Positions 1-11,208 of a stretch of DNA of 64,000 nucleotides are shown here, piece by piece; the stretch's first letter is position 1; every line of letters starts with the position of its first letter. The notes under the pieces were generated by a model. It made no database searches, was not told where the DNA came from, and saw only the letters and a program-made list of their open reading frames with translations. Location: assembly GCA_003013855.2 (NCBI GenBank), contig PVNU02002762.1:1-64000 (forward strand). The letters run 5' to 3'. Made by a program: the position numbers and the translations under genes. This stretch comes from Liriodendron chinense (taxonomy: Eukaryota; Streptophyta; Magnoliopsida; Magnoliales; Magnoliaceae).

Positions 1-53
1 AAAAATATCAGCTAGAGGGTATTAAAAGACAAACTAGAGTATTAAATTTTGAT

Positions 54-62
54 ACTTGCATG
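54..62 (-). other. Probable GC-type splice donor of the last visible intron
   Basis: On the minus strand exon 7 ends CAT followed by GCAAGT. Gene 2 has CAT followed by GTGAGT at the identical codon (45113/45115). GC-AG introns are the commonest non-canonical class and the rest of the donor consensus (AAGT) is intact here. No GT nearby keeps the family exon length of 151 bases. Confidence 0.7.
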
Positions 63-3000
63 TCCTAGAAGGATCGAGGACTGGCCAGAATTATAAAATC
101 CAGTGTTCTTCCTTCCGCTGATGATCTCAAGTAGTATGACCCCAAAACTAAAGACATCTGATTTCACAGAGAAAAGCCCGTCTAGAGCATACTCAGGAGA
201 CATATAGCCACTGCATTCATCATTCAACAAAAATACTTATAAGCCTTTGAATAGAATTCGGTGAGAGTGATGCACACTTGAATTAGTCGGGATGTTTAGG
301 GAAATTATATCTACATCCACCATGATTAATGAATCATCCATTCTTTCTACTTTGGATAAGACAATCTTGGTGCTGATAACAATCATGGCGGGTATAATGT
401 GGTCGTGACATTTAGAGGTTAGGATCTAGCACTAGGAAAATGATACAATACAATGGATAGACTGTTTTTTGTTGCACTTACTATGTTCCAACCACCCTAT
501 TTGTACTTGCTTCAGTTTGATTTGGTCCGAAAATCCTTGCCAAGCCAAAGTCTGAAATTTTAGGGTTCAACTCCTCATCAAGAAGTATGTTGCTGGTCTT
601 AAGATCTCTGTGAATAATTCTCAACCGAGAATCTTGATGAAGATACAAGAGCCCTCGGGCGACTCCCAAAATGATGGTGAAACGCTTTTCCCAGTCTAAT
701 AACTTGCATCGATTTGGATCTGCAAGTGTTTTCATTAGAATGTACAGAATTAATTTTAACACCATCATATACGTAAGCTTCTACCTAATATAACACAATC
801 TAAGATATATTTTGTAGCACTATGTCAGCTTCTTCATCGATATGAACATACCAAAGAGAAAGGAGTCCAAGCTTTTGTTTGGCATGTATTCATAGAGAAG
901 CATCTTTTCATCTCCATGGACGCAGTAGCCTAAAAGCCTCACGAGATTCCTATGTTGAAGTTTGGCAATCAATATCACCTCATTCTTGAACTCCTCTAGG
1001 CCTTGCCCAGAGCTCCTAGAAAGTCTTTTAACGGCTATTTCTCGTCCACCATGTAGCTTACCCTAGAAGATAAACATGAATTGTCAAATTGAATGAATTA
1101 TATTAAATAGTCGCACATAAAAGATAAACATACATTGTCTCAGATGCAGACTAAATCTGACATGTGGACCTAAATCCTGAACATACAAGAGGCACAACCA
1201 AAAGGCGCAATTCAAAGCGATTTCACATTGAATTTCAATGGATTAATGAAACAGGGGATGGGTACTTAACCTTCCTAACTGAGCATATAGAGTAAAAATA
1301 TTTGAAGTAAAACATTTATGTAAAGAAATGTACGATCAGTATGTCACAATACTCGCAACAGAAAAATGAGAAGTAATAGATGAAATCCAGCATACACAAG
1401 GAAGCCACAGATTTTCATGTTTCCCTTCTTGGAGGATGACACATGCATAGAGAAGGCATGTTGAGAAATTTCAATTAACCAGAACAGCAGTGTTACAGGT
1501 CTTGTAAACCTTACAATGATAAACAACTGCCAAGGCTATACTCTGCATCCCATGAATCAAATAATGAAAAGAATGCAAGACATCTACAATAAGAACTATA
1601 ATTTCATTTTACAGAAATATAAAATTTGCTCAATGGAAGATTAACCTTGTATACAGGACCAAAGCCCCCTTCTCCAAGCTTATTTGAATCTGAGAAGTTC
1701 TCCGTGGCAGCTACTATTGTTCGAAATTCAACAAATGGTATATCGACACCTCTCTTTCCGTCTTCTCTGATGTCTGTTTCGTCTGGATCATTTGTACCCA
1801 ATTGGAACAAGGACATTCCAAGCATTCTTTCCCTGATTGCTGTTAAAAGAAAACAACCCAAGTCTTGAGATATTCCTGCAAAATTCTTGGAACACTTGAA
1901 TGATAATGGAATTATCCTTAAAAATAAAAATCTCATGCTTACCTTTCTTCTTGACATTAGTCCTCCACAAACAATAGATGAATGTGCCCAAGCAAGCTAT
2001 TCCCATAACAACAGTTAGTATGACTGTAACAGCCAAAGCTCTCTTCTTGTTGTGTCCATTTGCGCCATTAGCTTTTAAAAAAGAAAGGAAACCACTTTAT
2101 TTAGTCATGAAATTAAAGAACGAGGGACCCAAATAATGGTTTACATACTATTATGCAGGGTTTGACCATTGGTAGAATGAGATGATGCTTGGGCTCTTAA
2201 AGCATGGACCTTTTTAGTTGGCGCCTTTCGCACCTCATTACCATTTGATCATGACCATAGATACCTTTTGGAATCGTTTCTTGAGGTACCTTACCTAATA
2301 CTGATTCTATGCATTTTGCACTCGGATCCCAATGGAAGTTTTCATTGCAAATGCATCTCTTGGTTTCAGCTCCTGGCTTCTCAGGCTGGCACTTTGAATT
2401 AGGCCAATCGTTGCAAGCTTCTTCAGAATAACATAAAGGCTCTACTGGAGGATCCCAAACAATTTCTAGTCCCTTCTTCCAAGTGCTTGTGGGTAGCGAT
2501 GAATTGACATTAACAATGCTCATATAAGCACCACACCCAGTGTTTGAAATGCCAACGGATAGTCCCATTGATGGTGGACCACCAGCAACGTAGCTACAAC
2601 ATTTCTGTGAATCAATACAAGATTCTCCTCCTTCATCTATGTATCGATGGCAAGGACTTGAAGTACAATTCAAGGATGACGAGTTTTGGGAAGCTAAGCA
2701 ATTCCCCAATAAGATAGTATTGTTTTTGGAAATTTTGAAGGGTAGGCTATCAATCAAATGTACATCGTTGGTTTGGGAACCTCCTTTCGAACAGATATCA
2801 GCATCTTCTAGATTGATCACAAATGTTCGAGTATCATAGTTGATCATGTTCGTAATTTGATAGGAGACGTTGAGCACATTGAAGTAAAGCTGGCTAGTGG
2901 ACTCATTACAGTAGACACTATGATAAGCAGGATCGCCGCATCCTTCTCCAGCACCCAAAGGGTATTGAACCTTGTTGGCGCCACAGTATTCGCAACGCCC

Positions 3001-5084
3001 TCCTGCAAAATGGCCATTGCGAATTGAGGCCCAACACGAGGGGGGAAAAATAGAGGTGCATAATCTACATAGTATTTCCATAGCTTTTTTTTTTTTTTTT
3101 AGCGGTTCAAATTGAGAGTTTCAACACTGAGGTCATCGGTTCAAGTGACCACATGGTCATGTGGGAGGTCATGGGTTCAAGTGACCATGTTGTGTGCGTG
3201 GGTGTGAATGTATGTGTAAAAAAAATAAATAAGATAAAAGCAAATTTACAAGCAAATATGTAAGTCTCCACAGAGATCCAAGTCAGATCTTGGTAGCAAA
3301 TCATGGTGGCCCCAAACGCCACTAGTTGACATACAACTAGTTGCGGATAAGCATTACTCATATATGAGTGTTGGGTGGGTGTCAATAAAATAAAATAAAA
3401 TAAAATAAAATAATAAAAAAAAAAAGTCGCTTCCACTGTGAGTCGTTGATTCTATTATTCTTTAAAAGAAGAAAGAAATTTAATGATAAAAAATGGGTGC
3501 AGACCACGAATGGGGAAGTAAGAAAAGTCCTTCAAGGATGATCGCTGGATGGTCTTATGATATAATCATCCATCTGGCGGGCATTACTTGGATGGACCAC
3601 ATCTAAATAGCACATAGATTGGATGATCCTGCACATCGATCAATTGAGTTCTCACTGAATGTGAAAATTTAACCATAAGATTTTCCTTTTTTGTTTTTCT
3701 TCTCTCTCAGCCATTCTTTTTGAATTCAATCGAATCGACGGTCAGGATTATACAAACAGTGGACCGTGGTCCACCCAGGCAGTGTCCACGAGATGGAGTC
3801 CTTCGGACTTGATTACAAAAAGACTTTCATGAAATGAAACTTACTGAATTCAGAATCTGGAAGGCGCAAGTAAAGATCCAATCCTGTATCTTTTGTATCT
3901 TGAACGTTGTTGAAATCCCCTTCCCAAATCCCACACATAAAAGAATTACGACGGCCCGGGTTAAGGGAAGCGTAAGCATTGCAACTACAATTGCGGAGGC
4001 ACAATGCTCTGCAATCGTCCATGCTCGTGGAGTTTCTATTCCATTCACATGTCACATTTTTGCCCGATACAGAGACGCCTGACACTAGCAAGAATCGGCT
4101 GCTCTCGCCACATTTCAATGGCGTTTTTCTCTTGCACTCACCTGACCAATGTCCTGATTTCCACTCCTTTGCCGACAATGGCTTGAAACCCGGCAAGCAC
4201 CTGTATAAGGTTTCAGCAAGCTGATCTCCTGTTGTAGACCATAGCTGCTGCCAACTCTGGGTTGAATTTGAAACAGACCACGTGAATAACCGGAGACTTC
4301 CTGATGAGTCCAGTTCCAACCTTGTATTGATATACAGGGAAGAGTACATGAAATACGGCTCTCCTTGGCTGCTGTTGGTGCTGAAATGTAAGATATAGCT
4401 CTCACTTTCGTCCTTCATCCCATTGAAGGACTTTCCATTCCAGACACCACTTCGCCAGTAAATTTTCGATTTCTGCCGGATGATGAGCTCGTTTTTTTCG
4501 ACACGGAACAAGAAGCTTCCAGAACCCGGGTTATAGCTGCTTTCCCACGATGTAAAATTTTGGTTCGTGCCGATCCTCATGCCCGGGAGAATTGTATTGG
4601 TTGGATAGTCGAAGCTCTGCCAGACATCTCTATTCCCATCTCTCAAGATGAGATTTCCAGAATTCGTGAGCTCTGCGACAGGATCACTACGCATTGAAAT
4701 GTTCGTGTGCCAGAGAGCCATACCACTTCCATCTAAAACCATAAGGTTTCCATCATTGTTGAGGGTGAAATTTCCAGAGGATTCCGTAAGCGGGTTATCT
4801 CGATTGGCAACCCACACGATGGTTGGTGTCGGTGTCTGAATCTTGCTGTACCATATACCAACATACCAATTAGTGGAATCCCCCTGCAGATTGAAGAATC
4901 CCAGAGTGAAATCTCCACCACCTGATGACGTTAGGCTTTGCCAGGTCATGATCGATTCCCCTGGAGATAGGGTATTTGCTGCGTGGGAAGATATCATGAA
5001 AAAGCAGGATATAAGGAAGAAGAAAGAGAGAGAGGCAACCGTACAAGAATCAGACCACCCATTGATGTTTCTGATGATTACCAT
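60..5084 (-). CDS. S-domain receptor-like kinase gene 1 with WAK-type ectodomain insert (3' end off window)
   Basis: Plasma-membrane receptor Ser/Thr kinase. Exons, read right to left: 5084-3845, 3002-2295, 2071-1943, 1839-1646, 1062-852, 719-482, 210-60; lengths sum to 957 codons in one frame and the last exon lies beyond base 1. Residues 1-35 are a signal peptide; B-lectin about 36-155 (WVANRDNPL); S-locus glycoprotein about 205-310; PAN about 325-405; a Cys-rich GUB_WAK/WAK-C/EGF-like segment 414-649 (begins RCEYCG, contains CCSYV); membrane helix about 663-685; kinase from about 740 with GEGGFGPVYK, Lys769, HRD Asp866 and DFG 884-886, so it looks catalytically competent. The start at 5084 was chosen because the longer frame to 5213 adds no signal peptide and the sister fragment at 16909 starts at the same Met. 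Oddity: the EGF-like cysteines between SLG and PAN are missing (residues 286-296). Ligand unknown. Confidence 0.9.
3107..3225 (+). repeat. SINE-like repeat in intron 1 of gene 1
   Basis: The stretch carries GAGAGTTTCAACACTGAGG, two GGTTCAAGTGACC motifs that resemble a Pol III B box, a GTGTG-rich 3' part and a terminal A-run. A related unit sits at 34096-34200 and also ends in GTGTT plus an A-run, with a better A box. I could not define target duplications. Confidence 0.4.
3386..3425. repeat. TAAAA-type microsatellite
   Basis: About five AATAA units pass into an A-run inside intron 1 of gene 1. The remaining intron sequence to 3844 shows no feature beyond T-rich splice-site context. Confidence 0.8.
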
Positions 5085-5150
5085 TGCCACTATTTTTCCG
5101 TGTAGAAGCACAAGGAGATTAAAAGTCTTTGGAAAGCAGCTCTTAATATT

Positions 5151-5350
5151 GTTTACAACTGCACTGATGAGTTCTGAATAATCGCATAAGTTTCGTACCC
5201 ATTCCCCACGCACCCCACTTCCTACTCACGGAAAAGTCACTCAGACTAGTCAACAGTTCAGATGGACCTACGAAAATGGATAGTCTGGAACGTCGACTAG
5301 TCAGTGATCAACATACAATGCACATGCTGGGACCAACTATGATGGTTAGG
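5151..5350 (-). repeat. Gene 1 upstream flank, copy 1 of a three-copy duplication
   Basis: The block around CTGATGAGTTCTGAATAATC through GATGGTTAGGTGA recurs at 7582-7781 and 16973-17175. It lies just upstream of the gene 1 start codon, so it is leader plus proximal promoter. Only about 265 bases separate the ATG at 5084 from the inserted inverted-repeat element; I see no convincing TATA box in them. Confidence 0.85.
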
Positions 5351-6590
5351 TGACCGGACCCCTTGTACGATAAAATTACCATTTTATTCCTCCAGAAAGT
5401 ATTTCCCCTAATTGTCTCTGATACTTTTTAAACTTTACTGTGGACGAAAATATCTTTACTTTTATTCCTGCACTGCAGAGTTTGAGCGAAGAAAAAGTCA
5501 CCTAGCCTCCAATCTCAAGGCAATTATGTGGATGTGAGTTGTCATTGGGTCCACTTTAAAGTAGATCCAACATGTTCATTTTCTTTGTAGCCCCTTGTTT
5601 ATATTGGAATACGGTAACATAACGCTGACCTGATCTCTGTGTAGCCCGCAATACTTAAAAAACTGTACCGATAACGATGACCTTTACCTACTAAATGTTT
5701 TCATGTATTGTGTCCATATGAGTGGCAGATGTTGCTTTTTCTTTTATACATAGCATAAAATGAAATCCCGAGGATAATGGATGGATTGGATTTCACTCAA
5801 AAGTGATGATGGGCCCCACAAACGATGTTGATGGCTATCCTCACCCTTACTACATAACAATCACGACCCTTTGTGGATGGCTATCACGATCTGGACCCTT
5901 AAAACATGACAATCATGACCCTCTGTGGATGGCTATCATAATCTTAACCCTTGCTACATGTCATTCGGTATAACAATCAGTCTATATACCCTCAGATCTT
6001 AAAGTATATAATATTTCAGAGGAGGAATCCGTCTGAAATATTCTATACTCTAAGCTAAAAAAGTAGATGGACGGTGGGGATAATTCTGACAGTATAGTGG
6101 CAATCGTCACCAAATAGGGTCCACATGATGAGATAGGCCTACATTTTGACCCTTCATATTCTATTTTACTACATTAGTAAACAAAATTCTTATATTCACT
6201 CTTCAGATATATATCATTCTATCCGTAGATTTTTAAAGGTGAACACAATCCATTGAAAATCTTCTTTTCATCCTTCTGTAGATAGTAATGCTTACAATAA
6301 GTAGTTAAATGTTAATTTTCCAATTGTGGATCTTAGAGCATATCCTCCAAAACATGTACGGTTCCGATGATGGGACCACAATCTGGTGGGCCCCAGTTTC
6401 GGCCACACACGCTGTATCCTGAGCTGCAGAAGAGGCAAAATTCACTCCACTTGCAAGTCACGAGCTCTGTACCATTTTGTTTTGGAGGAAATTTATTGTA
6501 CTCTGAAAGATAGTGTACTTCATACACGTGCAGTAAAAAATTGTATAAACGGGAATATATTTTCCTGAAAATCAACCGTTCAAAAGTTGT

Positions 6591-6681
<91 letters not shown>

Positions 6682-7577
6682 AAACTTTCATAATTCTGAT
6701 TCTTTACTTAAATTTTAAACTTTTTATTTTGAATATATATTAATGGTCCATTTATATGTCCATAATCATCCATTTTTTAAAATAAATTTACCTAAATTCG
6801 TTATTTTTATGCATCTATTATAAGATCCAATATTTCTATGATTTATTTAATGACCATCATGCCATCTGTGGAGTTACTGTTTGCACAAGTATAGACTTTT
6901 TTAGTTCACTCTGAGTGAGATATGAGAGTATATAGATTGATCGTTATGCCGAATGACATGTAGTAAGGGTCGGGATCATGATAACCATCCATAGAGGGTC
7001 GTGATTGTCATATTTTAAGAGTCGGGATCATGATAGCCATCTACAAAGGGTCGTGATTATTATATAGTAAGGGTTGGGATAGCCATCAACACCGTTTGTG
7101 GGGCCCACCATCACTTTTGAGTAGAATTCAATCCATCCATTATCCTCGGGATTTCATTTTAGGCCATGTATAGAAGAAAAATCAATATCTGCCACTCATA
7201 TGGACCACAGTGCATGAAAACATTTAGTAGGTAATGGTCATCGTTATCGTTACCGTTTTTGAGGTATTGTGGGCTACACATAGATCAGGTTAGCGTCGTG
7301 TTACCACATTGCTATATAAACAAGGGGCTACAAGAAAATGAACGGATTGAATTACTTTGAAGTGGACCCAATGACAACTCACATCCACATAATTGCCTCG
7401 AGATTGGAGGCTAGGTGACTTTTTCTTTACTCAAACTCCGTACCAGTGCAGGAACCAAAGTAAGGGTATTTTCATTCACAGCAAAGTTTAAAAAGTATCA
7501 GGGGGCCAATCAGGGGAAATATTTTCAGCAGGAACAAGCAGATAATTTCACCGTACAAGGGGGTCCGAACGGTCAAA
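5348..7577. mobile_element. 2.2 kb inverted-repeat (foldback-like) element
   Basis: The left arm (about 5348-6000) is alignable along its whole length with the reverse complement of the right arm (about 6917-7577). Termini read GGACCCCTTGTACG on the left and, reversed, GGACCCCCTTGTACGG on the right; shared internal blocks include TACATGTCATTCGG and AAAATGAAATCCCGAGG. No protein is coded. The ~900 bp between the arms is AT-rich and holds a CA/TA microsatellite. The element is flanked by the ~200 bp direct duplication of the gene 1 leader rather than by a short target duplication. Class (foldback or Mutator-like) is inferred from structure only. Confidence 0.8.
6592..6680. repeat. Compound (CA)n(TA)n microsatellite
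   Basis: About 19 CA units pass directly into about 25 TA units. It sits in the loop between the two arms of the inverted-repeat element. The rest of the loop (6001-6916) shows nothing recognisable. Confidence 0.95.
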
Positions 7578-7581
7578 ATCC

Positions 7582-7877
7582 CTTGTTTCCAACTGCACTG
7601 ATGAGTTCTGAATAATCAAATAAGTTTCATACACATTCCACACGCACCCCACTTTCTACTCACGGAAAAGTCACTCAGACTAGTCAATAGTTCAGATGGG
7701 CCTAGGAAAATGGATGATCTGGAACGTCGACTGGTTAGTGGTTAACATACAACGCACATGTTAGGACCAACTATGGTGGTTAGGTGATAAATCTTATGGA
7801 TGACCCTAAAGGCTGGTCAATGCTTTTATTTATTTATGTTTATTTTTTACTTCCCTTGAATGTAGACTAATACTCAT
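7582..7877 (-). repeat. Gene 1 upstream flank, copy 2 (left part)
   Basis: Matches 5151-5350 and then continues with sequence that matches 17176-17270 (GTGATAAATCTTATGG, AAAGGCTGGTCA). It is interrupted at 7877 by the solo LTR and resumes at 10081. Confidence 0.85.
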
Positions 7878-8688
7878 TATTGGAGTCCCAAAATATCCAA
7901 CCCATTGAAACAAAATTTCATCAAACACTTAAGGGGCGCACCCAGAAAATCAGTCCTGAACACCTCCAAAATTACACTAAATGCACATACAATTCAAGCT
8001 AGAATAGGAATACAGAGTGAGATCCAATTACCTCTGGTGCACCCAGAAATTGATGCAAAATGACAAGGTGCACCCGACCGTACATTGGCCCAAACATGAC
8101 TTTTGGTGGGCCCCACATCGCACAATGACAAAACTAGTCCGAAAATAAAGTCATGGACAGATAGTTGGACCACTAGAAAGAGTGGATGAACACTCATAAT
8201 CGAAATGGGCCCCACAAATCAGGGATAGATCACAATTAAAGGCAGAAATGCAACACAACGGCTGCCGGCGCACCCAAAATAGGTCCGGCGCACCCATAAA
8301 ATACGAGATTTTCAGACTTGCCATTTTCACTTAACGAATGTCTGGCGCACCTAGAAAATAGGTCTGGTGCACCCAACAAATACAACATTGTAGAACTCCA
8401 TAAAACCCAAGCCAATTTGTCCAGCGTACCCGATAAATAGGTCCGACGCACCCATAAAATACGTAATTTTAGTAGTCTACTCAGACCATTTTTAGGGTGC
8501 TCCGATGCTAGTGCACCAAAAAATACCTAATTTCAGGGTGCTCCAGAGTCCGGTGCACCCGAAAAATAGGCATTGTACAAAACACCGATTTTAACTATTT
8601 TCAGGGTGCTCCAGACTAAAAATGAGTCGTTTTTAAGGTGCGCTTGACGTGTCACATGATGATTGGCTCATCCTCTGGGATTTTCGGG

Positions 8689-8700
8689 TATAAATACCCC
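8689..8700 (+). promoter_or_regulatory. TATA box of the solo LTR
   Basis: GGTATAAATACCCC is followed about 40 bases later by an AG-rich leader and then four degenerate copies of CCCTTTCCGAC about 20-25 bases apart. This is the layout of an LTR U3/R junction in plus orientation. Confidence 0.55.
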
Positions 8701-9005
8701 TCTGCACTATTCATTTGTACACGCAATACTGAGAGAGAGAGAGAGTTATTATCCTCTAGACATTTGAAATCCTCGCAAGAAACCCTCACTGGAATCCCTT
8801 TCCGACCACCGAAATCCCTTTCCGACTACTGGAATTCCTTTCCGACCTCTGGAATCCCTTTTCGATTACTGAAATCCCACAACGGAAACCTACCTCCGGT
8901 CACCGCAGGTCCGGCATAAAACTAACAAAACATAACATCTTTAGAAAATTGTTCAAGTGCACTAGCGCACCCATGAAATAGGTCTGGCACGCCCGAAAAA
9001 TCAAC

Positions 9006-9180
9006 ATTTTCTACTTACCTAATTTCAGGGTGCTCCGATGCTAGCGCACTTGAAAAATCAACATTTTCTACTTGCCTAATTTCAGGGTGCTCCGATGCTA
9101 GCGCACCCGAAAAGTTAACATTTTCTACTTGCCTAATTTCAGGGTGCTCCGATGCTAGCGCATACGAAAAATATGTCTGG
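9006..9180. repeat. 57-bp tandem repeat, three units
   Basis: CTACTTRCCTAATTTC recurs at 9011, 9068 and 9125, an exact 57-base period. The same GGGTGCTCCGATGCTAGCGC core is scattered, more degenerate, from 8490 onward within the solo LTR. Confidence 0.9.
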
Positions 9181-10080
9181 CGCACCTTAAATATCAGAAT
9201 TTTTCAGATCCCGTTCAGGGTGCGCCGAACTCAATTTTAAGTGTTTTCAGGCCATGCTTGATTCTATTTTCGGTATCTCGAGCATTCCGGACGCAATAGA
9301 ATAGTCCAACGATCATTCTGGGATTTCTAAAAAGAAAAAAAAATTGTATATCTTCGAGGTTTGGCCTAATTCAACGCGACGAATGAAATAACTTATTGGA
9401 AGAAAGCTGCCAGCATCCAGGATTGTACAAATGTATCTTTATGTACTTTAAGATATGACCCGATTAAAGTCGAAAGCTAGACAAGCGGGATTATGGTTAG
9501 TACAATAAACTATATCGAAGAGTTTCAATTCTCTACAAAGTAATTGCTATGAACTGCCACAACACAACAGTCGATGCCCTACCCATCCAAATAGCATCCG
9601 TCGGTTGGGATATTCAGGTACACACAACTGCAGATCGGACTTCCCGAGATCACCTGTCCAAACATGACAGGCGTGGGCCCAGAGTTGTCCCTCTCAGTCA
9701 TAAACCCTGATAGTCTCAGCCAAGATCTCCGGTCAAAACATGGGACATAGACATCTGACTAATACAAAAATGGTTCAGTTTATAACAAAACAAATATAGG
9801 TCTCTACGACCATAAACTCTAAGACCGTAGTCCCTACTGGCTAGTCTTCTGCCTTTTAATCAAGGGTCATCGATTGGTCGATGTAATTAAGGGCTCGTGC
9901 CAGACCACAGCCTAGAATGTACAAGATCTCGGGATCTCTGGAATAAAATTTGCCTTGTGATATCTTTTCTCTTGTGCACTTTTGTGAATGCTTGTAATTG
10001 TTTATAAATGTTTTCATTACTCAGAACCCCAAAGCAATAATACAAAGATAATGTCCCTGTATTATTTTCTAGTTCTAACA

Positions 10081-10152
10081 CTCATATTGTTCTAAGTCGT
10101 TCATTTCCACATTAATAAGATGGTTATCATCATTGAACTGTGTTATTCTTGC
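10081..10152 (-). repeat. Gene 1 upstream flank, copy 2 (right part)
   Basis: Continues copy 2 after the solo LTR and matches 17271-17343 (AAGTCGTTCATTTCCA). Similarity ends at TTATTCTTGCT. Confidence 0.8.
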
Positions 10153-11208
10153 TGAGTCCAGATCCTTTGATAAAATTGAACAGAGAACCTCTACTTCTGC
10201 TACTCTAATCAGTCCAACTCAGCCTGACTGAAAAATGGTCAACAGATGAGATGATGTAACCTCCAACTGGTCAACAGATGAGATGACATGACCTCCAACT
10301 TGAACGGATGGATGTCGCTGATCTCATACAAATGTGCCGTCTGGATTTGGATCGAAGATTTGCTAGAACCTGTAGAACACAAAGGAAAGCTAAGAGGGGT
10401 GGCTGGGGTCTAGCCGTTAGCCCTCTAATGCCTAAGTCAATTGGGTGTAGGAGATTAAAAGTAGGTCTCTCGATAGAGAATTGAGCGTACCTTGGCCTGT
10501 AGGAGAAGTGTCTCCTATTTATAGGATAATTGGAGAGCTGTAGAGGGCATTAAACGTGGGTGTTATGCCCGTAATGACCGATATGATTTCTGACAGCGTG
10601 GGTTATGGCTATAACTTCTAACACCGATTTATTTGGGCTCGTTTCTAATCTGTCGCACACCTTTTTGGTGGTTATGAGCCTAGTTAGCCTAAGGGTAGAG
10701 CTCATCAGAAGAGCTCGTCGGCCGAGCTAATTGGCCGATGGAGCTCATCACCCGAGCTCCTCACTTTGTAGGTCGTCCTATGTGAGTAACCTCAGGTCAT
10801 CCTGGAGGTCTAAGGTTGGCCTATCGTAACCTCGGTCCTTGGCTCTTGTCCTTGGCCTAGTCCTAGGTCGGCCTGGGCTCTTGTCCTCCACCTAGTCTCT
10901 GGTCGGCCTCGGCTCTTGTCCTCAGCCTAGTCCCAGGTCGGCCTCTGCTCTTGTCCTCCACCTAGTCTAAGGTTGGCCTCGGCTCTTATCCTTGGCCTAG
11001 TCCTAGGTCGGCCTCGGCGCTTGTCCTCCACCTAGTCTTAGGTCGACCTCGGCTCTTGTCCTCGGCCTAGTCTCGGGTCGGCCTTGGCTCTTATCCTTGG
11101 CCTAGACTCAGGTCAGATTTAGTGCATGAGCTTGAGGACCTGTACCTAGGCCCATTAGATTGTGGGCTTTCCTCGTGACTTGAGGTGGGCTCTGATTTAC
11201 CCACAACA
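10150..11208 (-). mobile_element. Candidate LTR in minus orientation
   Basis: The reverse strand begins TGTTGTGGGTAAAT at 11208 and carries a TATA box, CCTATAAATAGG, at about 10526-10514, followed by leader-like sequence. Two 32-bp tandem units (10236-10300) and a 35-bp array lie inside. No target duplication was found, so both ends are uncertain. Confidence 0.3.
10841..11117. repeat. 35-bp minisatellite with 70-bp alternation
   Basis: About eight units of CTCTTGTCCTYGGCCTAG... to GGTCGGCCT. Units 2, 4 and 6 carry CCACCTAG where the odd units carry GGCCTAG or AGCCTAG, so much of the array repeats as a dimer. Confidence 0.9.

Larger units (their letters stand above)
7878..10080. mobile_element. 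Solo LTR, 2203 bp, with 5-bp target duplication
   Basis: Perfect CTCAT flanks both ends (7873-7877 and 10081-10085). Termini are TATTGGA (expected TGTTGGA, first G changed) and TCTAACA, an inverted terminal pair typical of LTRs. The intact duplicate at 17271 shows the empty site. No coding capacity. Inside are a TATA box, an AG microsatellite and many copies of a GCGCACC-type short motif. Confidence 0.8.

Noticed and set aside
3813..5213. Start of gene 1 at 5213 instead of 5084
   Set aside because: The extra 43 residues would bury the signal peptide; the sister copy starts at the position of 5084.
6333..6683. 116-codon minus-strand frame with YI and VC repeats
   Set aside because: Made by the (TA)n(CA)n tract in the inverted-repeat loop.
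5151..7781. The 200-bp direct repeats as LTRs of a small retrotransposon
   Set aside because: They contain the gene 1 leader, lack TG/CA ends, and occur alone beside another receptor fragment.
10150..11208. Confident solo LTR call
   Set aside because: No target duplication and the paralogous flank stops at the left edge, so no empty site can be compared.
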